A DNA stretch of 35,635 nt, from the NCBI RefSeq assembly GCF_022809355.1, contig NZ_JAKZMM010000041.1:1-35635 (forward strand). The letters run 5' to 3'. This DNA is from Parabacteroides faecalis (GTDB taxonomy: Bacteria > Bacteroidota > Bacteroidia > Bacteroidales > Tannerellaceae). Below are positions 1 through 8,247 of this stretch, in pieces. Every line of letters begins with the position of its first letter. Position 1 is the first letter of the stretch. A model generated the notes under the pieces. It was not told where the DNA came from. It did no database searches and worked only from the letters and a program-made list of their open reading frames with translations. The translations under genes and the position numbers were made by a program.

Positions 1-392
1 ATGAAATTTTCAAAAGTAAGTTTGTAAGCTTCTTTTTTGAGGAAAATCCAAATGACTTCAATTGGAGATGAAACAAAAGAGGCCATCTCAACTCTATTTT
101 GAGACAGCCTCATACCTTGCTGCTGCCACTTTTCGGCAGTAACCGAAAAGCCTTCGGGTAACTCGAAGGACACCTTGCTGTGCTTTTGAGAGCACAAGAA
201 ATCCGTCAGCAAACGGATTTGAATTAGTGCTGTTATTTCGGATTTCAAAGCATCGTTTCCCGATGCCCAAGCTGCCCAAAAGAAGAAAGGAAATGAGGGT
301 ATAAGAGGGCATAAGAGAGTGGTTATATCCGCATGAATGCTTGCAAGCCAGACTGCGTGTGGGTTCTCGTGAATGCAAACACGTGCGGACAT
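1..392 (-). CDS. Partial hypothetical ORF running off the left edge
   Basis: A minus-strand frame stays open for 130 codons from an ATG at 390-392 to the left edge of the window, so no stop codon is seen. The translation begins MSARVCIHENPHAVWLASIH, has a hydrophobic aromatic patch (PSFPFFFWAAWAS), and continues into ordinary-looking protein sequence (FELPEGFSVTAEKWQQQ). The frame is also open upstream of the ATG to about 505, through a CCTGC-rich patch, so the start is uncertain. I recognise no domain. The main support is the long stop-free run and the natural composition of the downstream half. It may be a short recurrent ORF of Bacteroides accessory regions rather than a functional gene. 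Confidence 0.38.
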   Translation of the reverse strand, partial: MSARVCIHENPHAVWLASIHADITTLLCPLIPSFPFFFWAAWASGNDALKSEITALIQIRLLTDFLCSQKHSKVSFELPEGFSVTAEKWQQQGMRLSQNRVEMASFVSSPIEVIWIFLKKEAYKLTFENF

Positions 393-400
393 ACACACAC

Positions 401-506
401 TAGCCTGCAAGCCTGCCCGCACTCCGACCTGCCAGCCATCCTGCTTGCCTGCCGACCGGTCTGCCTGCGTGCCTGCCGGCACACAGACAAGCGTGCAGGC
501 AGGCTA
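401..506. repeat. CCTGC-rich low-complexity patch
   Basis: About 100 bases are built from irregular repetitions of CCTGC, TGCC and GCCTGC, and are clearly more GC-rich than the AT-rich flanks. Several frames are open here only because the repeat avoids stop codons. From 507 to 632 I see no further feature. Confidence 0.5.
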
Positions 507-632
507 TTCGCAAACGATTAGGCTCAAATACAATGTGGAAACGGCATTGAATTAAAAGTAGGACAGTGCTACTGATTTTCATCAGCAAGATGTGCAACAA
601 ATGTACAATAATGACAAGATGTTTGATTTACT

Positions 633-1849
633 CTATTTTTCAGAGGAATAACTTTGGCAATAAGGAAGAAAAACACTACTTTTGCAAATGAGAAAAGCGT
701 TCTTATGATTAGTGCAGAACATAGCAGAATATAGAAGCCTGCTGGTTTCCAAGTCGTTACCTGTCAAGCTGATAATCTTTGTAAGTCCCTTGTTTTCAAT
801 GAGTAAGAGAAAGTAATATGTCTTGCCACATGGAAGGTTATGTGTTTTTTGATTCCGGCTTCCGAAATCCATTGCTTGAGAGGCTGATTCGTCATAGCTC
901 TGGTCAGTCCTTTAAATACACGACCAGAACCAGGGATACCACATAGTTCCAATGCTTCGTTACTGATGGGGAGAGTGGCTTCCGTCTCTGTCTTTTCTGT
1001 ACAAATTCTGATGTAATAACCATTGTCAGGGCCGACTTCAATATTATCCCATGTAAGCTGTAAAATATCGCTGATACGAAGACCGGTCATACAGGAGAAT
1101 AATGAAGCTTGTTTCAGTATAGGAATCTTGCATGGTGTAGCGGCCAGTTTCTTAACTTCTGCTAATGTGAGATACTGCTTTTTGACTTCTTTCCATTCAA
1201 TCTTGTCTATGAAGTCATTCAGATTTTCACGTAGCATCTTCTCTTGATAAGCTATTTTCAGTAATGCACGGAAAGTTGAAAAATAGCCAGCTGCCGAATT
1301 CCTCGAAACGCTGATATTAGGGTGACGGATCTGTTTACAGTTCAGTAGATACTGCCTGAACTTCTGACAAAGCTCTACCGTTACATCACCGAAAGTGCAA
1401 TAGCCGTTTACAAACTTTTCAAAATGCTGGTAAACGCAGTCCCATTTGTGATACTTCAGTTTTGCTTTCTCACGAAAATAGGCAAGGAAGTCAGCTTTCA
1501 TTTTGTGCTTGTCAAGAAATCCAAATTCCTCATTAACGATTGCCTGTACTCTGATACAACGAATGGCTTCAGCCTTACTCAGCATTTCATTGTTGAAATC
1601 ACGTTCAATCTCATTTTTAGGACGGGCATAGATATAAATGCCAAGATATTCCCTGCGACTCATTTTCATTGTGTACGGATTGCGAATAGCCGGATAATAA
1701 TCCAGATAGAGAGAAATTCTGCCGTTACTGATAACTCTTTGTCTCAATGTTACGTTAGTACATGTAAGTGCCATAAGATTAATGTTTTTGGTTGATAAAT
1801 TATTATTATCGGTACAAATTAAACTGGTGTTTTCTTGGTGAATACTCAC
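633..1849 (-). pseudogene. Tyrosine recombinase, frameshifted near its C-terminus
   Basis: This is a phage-integrase-family site-specific recombinase. The open frame 764-1849 (361 codons) has a SAM-like core-binding domain at about residues 115-225 and a catalytic domain with the first Arg motif (SCMTGLRISDILQL) and the HxxR box (ITFHVARH). It then loses similarity and stops at 764. In the neighbouring frame, from about 820 down to 633, the missing end continues with correct spacing: KIISLTGNDLETSRLLYSAM matches the family pattern KLLGHxxIxTTQIYAxI, including a Tyr at the nucleophile position. A frameshift at about 810-820 is therefore likely. In that restored tail the usual LGH histidine appears as Asn. 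It follows the HTH gene by 24 bases, probably in the same transcript. I infer a decayed integrase of an island next to mnmE. Confidence 0.72.
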
Positions 1850-1873
1850 ACCGGGAAATAACTTATACCGGGA

Positions 1874-2794
1874 TTATTCAATGATAGGATCTTCGAACAA
1901 ATTATCGAGCTCAGCTTTGGATATAAGAGTATATTTCCCCTTCTTAATCTTGGGAATTTGATGATACTTGGTATAATGGTATAGCTGGTCTCTTGTTATT
2001 TTGAATTTTTCCATCGCTTCTTGAACTGTGTAGTATTTGGGCTCTTCAGCCTGACGTATTCCTTTTGCTATATCGAAGTGCTTTTTTGAATAATATACTG
2101 TAATACCAACCTTCTTTTTCGGAATGGCATTTTTATAAACAAAAGAGTATATAGCGTTAAGGCTCATTTGAAATTTGTCCTGTACTTCTTGCACACTATA
2201 CCATTCTGTAATGTCTGCATCTGGAGCCTTCGAGGAAAAATAAGCATCAACATGCTTTTTACTCCAGTAAGTCTTACCACGGTTGAATGTCTTTGGAATT
2301 TTATTCTTCTTAGACATAACAAAAATCCATGATTCACTTACATTGAATTTTTTCATTATTTCGGCTGTAGTATAAAATTCTTTGATAGGTAGAGTGTCCT
2401 TGGGCATTCTAAATTCATAAGGATGCCGTTTTAACATCTCATCTATATCAGAGCGTTTGACGAAAGATAATCTGCTGCTAATTTTTGAAGCTTGAAGGTA
2501 TCCTTTATAGACCATCTTATAGACTGCTTGTCTGGTAATACCTAAAAGAATTCCAACCTCTGAGAAAGATAGAAACTCTTTATCCTTAATTGTGATGATG
2601 GGTAGTTCCTCAATCCTATTTTGAGTATTCTCTTCAGTAGCCTTAATGTTTTTCTCTCTTTCTCTTTTTTTGTAAGCTAAATTTGCACACCTGTGAGAGC
2701 AGTACTTTGTACTTATTTTTTGTGCTTCGAATCGTGTTCCACACCATTCGCAAATCTTTTTAATTTTAGTGTTACTTGCTGGCATATTACTCAA
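1874..2794 (-). CDS. Zinc-ribbon protein with four tandem excisionase-like HTH units
   Basis: This 306-residue protein is probably DNA-binding. A CxxC...CxxxC zinc ribbon occupies residues 15-36 (C15, C18, C32, C36), followed by a basic linker. Four similar units of about 48 residues follow at roughly 74-122, 140-187, 198-245 and 254-300. Each has the pattern of MerR/Xis-like winged helices: an (F/Y)xxxEx start, a short recognition helix, a basic wing, and a final hydrophobic (V/I)DxxF segment. Most excisionase-like proteins carry one such unit, so four in series suggests binding to a long array of direct sites. It sits 24 bases upstream of the broken recombinase in the same direction, so a directionality-factor or regulatory role is plausible. 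I recognise no named family for the full arrangement. Confidence 0.72.
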   Translation of the reverse strand: MSNMPASNTKIKKICEWCGTRFEAQKISTKYCSHRCANLAYKKREREKNIKATEENTQNRIEELPIITIKDKEFLSFSEVGILLGITRQAVYKMVYKGYLQASKISSRLSFVKRSDIDEMLKRHPYEFRMPKDTLPIKEFYTTAEIMKKFNVSESWIFVMSKKNKIPKTFNRGKTYWSKKHVDAYFSSKAPDADITEWYSVQEVQDKFQMSLNAIYSFVYKNAIPKKKVGITVYYSKKHFDIAKGIRQAEEPKYYTVQEAMEKFKITRDQLYHYTKYHQIPKIKKGKYTLISKAELDNLFEDPIIE

Positions 2795-2915
2795 ATTTTA
2801 AATGTTTATTTCGCTTTATTTCTCCCGTTATGTGTCAACTATCGTAAATCTTAGTAAACCATAGTCAACTTTCTCCACAACCTGTCCAGCGTAAAATGCC
2901 GGAATTTTGCTTCGT

Positions 2916-2936
2916 GGTACAAAAACGGTACAAAAA
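2916..2936. repeat. Two direct copies of GGTACAAAAA, 11-bp period
   Basis: GGTACAAAAA occurs at 2916-2925 and 2927-2936, between the HTH gene and the mnmE terminator. Two helically phased direct copies could be arm-type or excisionase sites for the adjacent recombinase system. The rest of 2795-2983 holds an imperfect inverted pair around 2836-2871 and no credible gene. Confidence 0.4.
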
Positions 2937-2983
2937 GATGATGTGCAAAGCTTATAAATGACTAATATTGACAGTAGAGCAAC

Positions 2984-3010
2984 AAAAAAGGCGCCCCGTA
3001 AAGAGCGCCA
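2984..3010 (-). terminator. Rho-independent terminator after mnmE
   Basis: On the minus strand a 7-bp stem (GGCGCTC with GGGCGCC, one G-T pair) and a short loop are followed by six T residues. It lies about 45 bases past the mnmE stop codon, in the direction of mnmE transcription. Confidence 0.8.
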
Positions 3011-3054
3011 TATCAATCGATTATAATCAATTTAACTCATTGATAATCAGATAG

Positions 3055-4440
3055 TTATTTGCCGATGCAAAAGTGCTTGAATATATTCCCTAATACTTCA
3101 TCTGTTGTGACATCACCTACGATGTCGGAGAGATGGAAAATACATTCTCGAAGATCTTGAGAGATAAAGTCTCCCGAGAGATCGTTGTTTAATCCGTCTT
3201 GTACGCGATGGATGGCATCCAATGCATGGCTGAGCGCTTCGTAGTGCCGCACGTTGCTGACCACAACATCGTTTTGTGAGAGTGCCGGAATTTGAGCCGA
3301 TTCGACAAGCATGGACTGGAGTTCATTGATTCCTTGCTTTTGTTTGGCCGATATCGGGATGGTCTTTGTCTGCTTCGGGAAGCCTGACAGATCAATCGGA
3401 ATGTTTTCTGCCATGTCTGATTTGTTGAGTACCAGAATGAGCTGCTTGTCTTGGCATAATGGCAGGATCTTTCCGGATAACTGGGTGATTTGCTGTGAAG
3501 CTTCCGATAAATCAATAACCCAAAGAACAATGTCTGCCTGTTCCAGTTTCTGGAAGGTGCGTTCGATTCCCAGGTTTTCGATGGTGTCGTGTGTATCACG
3601 GATACCAGCGGTGTCGATAAAGCGGAATTGTAGTCCATGGATGTACATCGTGTCTTCAATCACGTCGCGTGTGGTTCCGTGAATGTCGCTAACAATGGCC
3701 TTTTCTTCGTTCAGCAGGGCATTGAGCAGCGTTGACTTTCCGGCATTGGTTTCACCGATGATGGCGACAGGAATACCGTTCTTGATGGCATTCCCCACTT
3801 TGAACGAATGGACAAGGTGTGAAATGACCTGCTCGATTTGTACGGCAAGTTCTTTCAGCTCGGACCGGTCGGCAAATTCCAGCTCTTCGTGATCAGCGAA
3901 ATCAAGTTCGAGTTCCATCAGTGAAGTTATGTGCAGGAGTTTGGCACGCAGCTCTTTTAATTCCTGACTGAATCCGCCGCGCATCTGACTCAGGGCGAGC
4001 CGGTGCTGACCAGCTGATGTGGAGGCAATCAGATCGGCTACGGCTTCGGCTTGACTCAGGTCCATTTTCCCGTTCATGAATGCCCGTTGTGTGAATTCTC
4101 CCGGCTTTGCCAGGCGGCAACCCGTAGCAACCAGCAGTTGCAAGATACGTTGCTGGATATATACTGAACCGTGACACGTGATTTCGACCGTGTCTTCGCC
4201 GGTGAATGAATGTGGGGCACGAAACAAAGCCATCATGACATCATCGACAGCTTCACCCTTTTCTACAATGGTTCCGTAGGTGAGCGAATAGGCCGGCTGC
4301 AGTGCGAGCGATTTTCCTGCTTTCCGGGGTTGAAAGATCCGGTCGCAAAGCGAAATGGCTTCCTTTCCGGAGATACGGATGACGGCAATGCCTCCCACAC
4401 CGGGAGCCGTCGAGATGGCACAGATGGTTTCGTTTGTCAT
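3055..4440 (-). CDS. mnmE: tRNA uridine-5-carboxymethylaminomethyl modification GTPase MnmE
   Basis: MnmE (TrmE, ThdF) works with MnmG to modify the wobble uridine at C5 in certain tRNAs, using a formyl-tetrahydrofolate-derived carbon. The 461-residue length is normal. Visible parts: the N-terminal folate-binding domain starting TICAISTAPGVGGIAVIRIS; the inserted Ras-like G domain with G1 GETNAGKST (229-237), G2 GTTRD (255-259), G3 DTAG (276-279) and G4 NKSD (339-342); and the C-terminal helical domain ending in the conserved CIGK, whose Cys is essential in the family. The DUF362 gene upstream ends 15 bases before this start, so the two are probably co-transcribed. The 3' end of mnmE is a known integration site for elements in other bacteria (for example SGI1 in thdF), and recombinase remnants lie just downstream here. 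Confidence 0.97.
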   Translation of the reverse strand: MTNETICAISTAPGVGGIAVIRISGKEAISLCDRIFQPRKAGKSLALQPAYSLTYGTIVEKGEAVDDVMMALFRAPHSFTGEDTVEITCHGSVYIQQRILQLLVATGCRLAKPGEFTQRAFMNGKMDLSQAEAVADLIASTSAGQHRLALSQMRGGFSQELKELRAKLLHITSLMELELDFADHEELEFADRSELKELAVQIEQVISHLVHSFKVGNAIKNGIPVAIIGETNAGKSTLLNALLNEEKAIVSDIHGTTRDVIEDTMYIHGLQFRFIDTAGIRDTHDTIENLGIERTFQKLEQADIVLWVIDLSEASQQITQLSGKILPLCQDKQLILVLNKSDMAENIPIDLSGFPKQTKTIPISAKQKQGINELQSMLVESAQIPALSQNDVVVSNVRHYEALSHALDAIHRVQDGLNNDLSGDFISQDLRECIFHLSDIVGDVTTDEVLGNIFKHFCIGK

Positions 4441-4455
4441 AGGAGTGATGTTTAA

Positions 4456-5577
4456 TTATACGGTTATCAATTCATATTCCTGAGTTCCGATACCGATCTT
4501 CTCGGCATGTTCCAGACCTGCCTGCCAGTTTGTATCTGGATGGATGATGTGGAACTTGTCGGCTCCTTCCAAATGTTCGTGCGGATGTTTCTTCGACAAG
4601 CAGTTGTCTGTTTGCAAGGTCGGTGCATTGATGACCAGGTCGGCACAAGCCTTGTCGAGAGCTACGGGATCGAACGAAGCGGCAATACCCAAATCAGGTA
4701 CGATGGCTGCATCATTGTGATTCCAGCAGTCGCATTCCGGTGATACATTCATGATGAAGCTGATGTGGAAGTGCGGTTTGTCGAGCAACACGGCCTTGGT
4801 GTATTCTGCGATTTTGCAGTTCAGGTTCTCGGATGTATCCCATGAAGCCAGTACAGCACCGTCGTATTGGCAAAGAGCCACACACTGTCCGCAACCCACA
4901 CACTTGTTATAGTCGATGACAGCCTTGCGGTTCTCGTCGAGGTGGATGGCTTCGTGGCGGCAATGTTTAACGCAGATATTACAGCCTTTGCAGTGGTCAC
5001 GGTCTATTTTCGGTTGAGAAGCTCCGTGCAGTTCCAGCTTGCCGGCTACACTGGCGCAACCCATACCCAGGTTCTTCAACGCGCCGCCAAAGCCCGTCTG
5101 TTCGTGTCCTTTGAAGTGATTCATCGTGATGATGACGTCGGCATCGGCAATGGCCGAACCGATTTTAGGTGCCTTGCAATATTCGCCGTTGATTTCGATC
5201 TCGCGGCATTCAGTACCTTTCAGTCCGTCGGCGATGATGACATCACATTGGGCAGAAATCGGGTTGAATCCGTTTTCCATCGCGCTTTTCAAGTGATCCA
5301 CAGCGTTGGCGCGGCGGCCCGAATATAAGGTATTACAATCGGTCAAGAATGGCTTTCCGCCCAGCTCACGGATGATGTTTGCCATGCGGGCGGCGTAGTT
5401 CGGACGGATATAAGCCAGGTTGCCCGGCTCGCCAAAATGAATTTTAATCGCTACAAACTGTTTCTGAAAGTCGATGCCTGCAATACCGGCACGCTTAACA
5501 ACACGTTCCATCTTGTCGAGCAAGTTACTAGACGGTGTTGTTCTCAGATTGGTAAAATAAACTTTTGAAGGTTCCAT
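4456..5577 (-). CDS. DUF362 protein with two 4Fe-4S ferredoxin motifs
   Basis: This is a 373-residue cytoplasmic-type protein of the DUF362 family. The N-terminal two thirds carry the family core (IKIHFGEPGN, NHFKGHEQTGFGGALKNLGMG). A bacterial ferredoxin domain follows with two CxxCxxCxxxC clusters: C196, C199, C202, C206 and C226, C229, C232, C236. These would bind two 4Fe-4S clusters. The reaction of DUF362 proteins is not established, so an electron-transfer role is inferred only from the clusters. A promoter-like box sits 23 bases upstream and mnmE follows 15 bases downstream, so the pair looks like one transcript. There is no signal peptide. Confidence 0.88.
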   Translation of the reverse strand: MEPSKVYFTNLRTTPSSNLLDKMERVVKRAGIAGIDFQKQFVAIKIHFGEPGNLAYIRPNYAARMANIIRELGGKPFLTDCNTLYSGRRANAVDHLKSAMENGFNPISAQCDVIIADGLKGTECREIEINGEYCKAPKIGSAIADADVIITMNHFKGHEQTGFGGALKNLGMGCASVAGKLELHGASQPKIDRDHCKGCNICVKHCRHEAIHLDENRKAVIDYNKCVGCGQCVALCQYDGAVLASWDTSENLNCKIAEYTKAVLLDKPHFHISFIMNVSPECDCWNHNDAAIVPDLGIAASFDPVALDKACADLVINAPTLQTDNCLSKKHPHEHLEGADKFHIIHPDTNWQAGLEHAEKIGIGTQEYELITV

Positions 5578-5599
5578 ATCTCTTTATTGGTTTTGCCGG

Positions 5600-5607
5600 C
5601 AAAGGTA
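5600..5607 (-). promoter_or_regulatory. Promoter -7 box for the DUF362-mnmE unit
   Basis: TACCTTTG on the minus strand matches the Bacteroidetes -7 consensus TAnnTTTG, 22 bases upstream of the DUF362 start codon. I could not place a convincing -33 box. Confidence 0.6.
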
Positions 5608-5735
5608 ACAATTTTTTTCGGGCTTGCTTTTCGCCGGATAGAAAAAGCAGCGTGTTTGCATCTCCGATTGGAAGACAGGTGAACAGATTAAGCTAGGATG
5701 GGAGTGGGTGGTCAGTAGAAAGAAGTACAAACAAC

Positions 5736-5770
5736 AAGGGCGTAACGAGTTTATTTTCGCTACGCCCCTT
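5736..5770 (-). terminator. Strong hairpin terminator after the phosphoesterase gene
   Basis: AAGGGCGTAACG and CGCTACGCCCCTT form a long GC-rich stem around a 10-base AT-rich loop, just past the phosphoesterase stop codon. On the minus strand it is followed by a T-rich tail (TTGTTGTTTG). It would end the three-gene unit from the TonB receptor to the phosphoesterase. Confidence 0.7.
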
Positions 5771-5781
5771 GCCTGGTAGAT

Positions 5782-6804
5782 TTATTTCTTCAGGCTATGC
5801 TGATAGAGGATTTTTCCTTTACTGTTATAGAGGAAGAAGGTCAGTTCGTTGTCGTTGAGCGAGAAGAGAGTGAAACCAGCTTCCGGACTACAGAATTGTG
5901 TGCCCTCGGTTTGATTCACTTTGCGTGCCAACGAGCCGGAACTGTTGACAAGATATTCAACCTGGCTGTCGGCCCGTTTGATGTGCTGGAAATTATGGAT
6001 GTGTCCGCACAAGTACATATCGACACCATACTTCTCGAGCAACGGTTTGACACGATCTTGCATATCCTTGCGCTCGGTATCCGATTTGCTTGTATCGGCA
6101 AAGATCGGATGATGACCTACAACCAGTTTCCATTTAGCTTTGGACGCAGCCAGCGCTTTCTCCAGCCACTTGAGCTGATCGTCAATGCTCTGTTTGCCGG
6201 CATCGGCATATTTCTCTGTATTCTTCCGATATTTCTCGATAAGAGGCGGTGTATCGATGAAGAATATCTCTAACGATTCGTTTTCGCCAGCCTCGAACAC
6301 TTTGCTGTAATAACGTGCCGGAGCAATCCAGCGGCGGCTGACCTTGCTGTAATCCTGCACAGCCTGGGTATTGCCACGGTATTCGTGATTTCCGTTGATC
6401 GCAAACCAGTCGAGCATCAGTTCCGGATGGCTGTAGATCAACTCATAGTTGGTCATCCAAAGCGGATCCTGCGTGCTGGCCACTCCGTTGAAGTGGTGCG
6501 TATCACCGGCTGCTACGATGAATTCCAGGTCAATCTTCTCGGCCAGGTTACCCATCAGCTCGGCAATCGGCTTCTGTTCGTAATATCCGTTTCGCCCCAA
6601 GTCGCTCACCAGATAGAAGTTGAGATTGTCTTCCGGGATATTCGGGACATCAAAAGAAGCGTTGCCGGGTAATAGGGTAGCGGCTTTATCAGCCTTGTCT
6701 GAAAGTTTTTCTTCCTTCCGGTCCACCGACCCTTGGGTACAACTTCCCAGGGCTGTGGTGGCGAAAAGAGCTGTCAATGCTTGTAAGTAAGTTCTTCTGT
6801 TCAT
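5782..6804 (-). CDS. Purple-acid-phosphatase-like metallophosphoesterase lipoprotein
   Basis: This 340-residue exported calcineurin-like phosphoesterase has an N-terminus with a twin-arginine-like start (NRRTYLQ) and a lipobox ending at C22 (ALGSC), so it is probably a lipoprotein. Metal-binding motifs appear in family order: D68 (SDLG), GDTHH at 100-104, GNHE at 138-141, GHHP at 230-233 and GHIH at 267-270. The segment GDTHHFNGV resembles the GDNFYFTGV stretch of tartrate-resistant purple acid phosphatases, but the Tyr that normally ligates iron is a His. This may change the metal or redox chemistry. It ends a unit with a TonB receptor and a surface lipoprotein, so release of phosphate from a substrate imported or bound by those partners is a reasonable inference. 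The substrate is unknown. Confidence 0.85.
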   Translation of the reverse strand: MNRRTYLQALTALFATTALGSCTQGSVDRKEEKLSDKADKAATLLPGNASFDVPNIPEDNLNFYLVSDLGRNGYYEQKPIAELMGNLAEKIDLEFIVAAGDTHHFNGVASTQDPLWMTNYELIYSHPELMLDWFAINGNHEYRGNTQAVQDYSKVSRRWIAPARYYSKVFEAGENESLEIFFIDTPPLIEKYRKNTEKYADAGKQSIDDQLKWLEKALAASKAKWKLVVGHHPIFADTSKSDTERKDMQDRVKPLLEKYGVDMYLCGHIHNFQHIKRADSQVEYLVNSSGSLARKVNQTEGTQFCSPEAGFTLFSLNDNELTFFLYNSKGKILYQHSLKK

Positions 6805-6820
6805 CTTGTTTTCTGTTTAA

Positions 6821-8206
6821 TTAGTTGGCACCGAAAGCTCCGAACTGAGCTTGAACGGCTGGAGATGTATAACTCTTTCCATTTACATTCAGTCCGTTGC
6901 TACCGAACAAAGGAGTAGCAAACGCATCACTGCCTGCATAAGCTCCGCTCAAGACCGGAGAGCCAGCGTTGACATGGAAATCCCAAGCTGAATCATAGCT
7001 GTAACTAGTCAGAGCCACCTGATTGATATCGAAGTTAACGAACTGCGGATCTTTCAGATCATCTTCCGTAGCGATCACACTGTTTGCATCTACTACACCC
7101 TGGTTGTAATCTTCGTGTTCGTAGTTATAACCGGCCCAGGCATACGCAACACCACTTTCTTCTTCGAAGATGATGTCACTCTTCTGGCTGCCAGAAGCAT
7201 AGAAGTTGTAATCAATTACAGATGCATCTGCATATCCTTCTTCCGGATCATTCGGAATATTGAAGCTCGGAGTCATGGCACGGAACTTACAGTTGACGAT
7301 CAGGTTGTTGAATACATTGGCCAACGCATTCTTCTCAACGTAGATACAACCACCTTTTTCGCCGTCACGACGCCAGCCGGCATTGATGATGGTGTTGTTG
7401 TAAGCCTGGATTTTAGCCTGGCCACGATTTTCGCTCTGACCAGAACTTGACAGTTTCAAGCCATTTGTATTCGGACTGAACATAATGTTGTTGGCAACGT
7501 CTACCTGGCAACCAGCTTTTACATTGACTGCTTCAGCTCCGTCATATCCATTGGCTGCAAAGATGTTGTTGGCAATGATAGCTTGTCCGCCCATCAGATA
7601 GATACCATCAGACCAACCGTTGCGGATGATAGAGTTGGTAATGACATATTTTCCGTTGATGTTGTTGGTCGTGATCTGTGGATAAGCATCATCACCTGCG
7701 GTATAAACACCGTTGGTTGCAGCTGGAGAACCTTCGATAACTTGTCCGCCTGTATATTCGATGATCGTATGATCAATCAACATTTCAGCACACGTATTGG
7801 ATGCAACGATACCACCCCATAAACCGGCGAATGTATTGGCTTCGGTACGGTCTTCTTCAGCCACTGTCAGGCGAACCGGATTTTCAGCTGTACCTTCGCA
7901 ATATAAGTTTCCGTCAACCGTAAATTCGATCGGAGCATGATTGGCACCTACACCAGCATCGTCGAAGATTACTTGTACACCTTCTTCGATTGTCAGACTT
8001 TCGCCTTCAGGCACGACGATGTGTCCGGAGACTTTTATCACGCTGTTAGCTTCCCATACACCAGAAACATTACCTTCTACCGTTTCATCTGCAGGATTTT
8101 CGGTATCCGGGTTATTGTTGTCCGGATTCACTGGGTCGTCTTCACTACAAGCTACTAAAGTCATTGAAGCGATAGCAGCGCTAATCAAATAAGCATTCCA
8201 TTTCAT
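6821..8206 (-). CDS. Right-handed beta-helix surface lipoprotein
   Basis: The 461-residue precursor has a signal peptide and lipobox ending at C20 (MTLVAC). The mature protein starts CSEDDP, an acidic stretch typical of the lipoprotein export signal that takes Bacteroidetes lipoproteins to the cell surface, and a D/N/P-rich linker follows. From about residue 60 the protein shows beta-helix character: repeated short strands with N-rich turns (VITNSIIRNGW, AIIANNIFAANGYDG, VDVANNIMFSPNTNG, IQAYNNTIINAGW). No catalytic residues can be named with confidence, so it could be a binding protein or a polysaccharide-active protein. It lies 41 bases after the TonB receptor and 16 bases before the phosphoesterase, so it is probably the outer-surface partner of the receptor. 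Confidence 0.8.
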   Translation of the reverse strand: MKWNAYLISAAIASMTLVACSEDDPVNPDNNNPDTENPADETVEGNVSGVWEANSVIKVSGHIVVPEGESLTIEEGVQVIFDDAGVGANHAPIEFTVDGNLYCEGTAENPVRLTVAEEDRTEANTFAGLWGGIVASNTCAEMLIDHTIIEYTGGQVIEGSPAATNGVYTAGDDAYPQITTNNINGKYVITNSIIRNGWSDGIYLMGGQAIIANNIFAANGYDGAEAVNVKAGCQVDVANNIMFSPNTNGLKLSSSGQSENRGQAKIQAYNNTIINAGWRRDGEKGGCIYVEKNALANVFNNLIVNCKFRAMTPSFNIPNDPEEGYADASVIDYNFYASGSQKSDIIFEEESGVAYAWAGYNYEHEDYNQGVVDANSVIATEDDLKDPQFVNFDINQVALTSYSYDSAWDFHVNAGSPVLSGAYAGSDAFATPLFGSNGLNVNGKSYTSPAVQAQFGAFGAN

Positions 8207-8247
8207 GATTGTAGATAATTAATTGTTGTTATTATTTTCTTTCGTTC

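Noticed and set aside
2828-3016. 62-codon minus-strand ORF between mnmE and the HTH gene
   Set aside because: It runs through the mnmE terminator hairpin and shows no conserved pattern; treated as non-coding.
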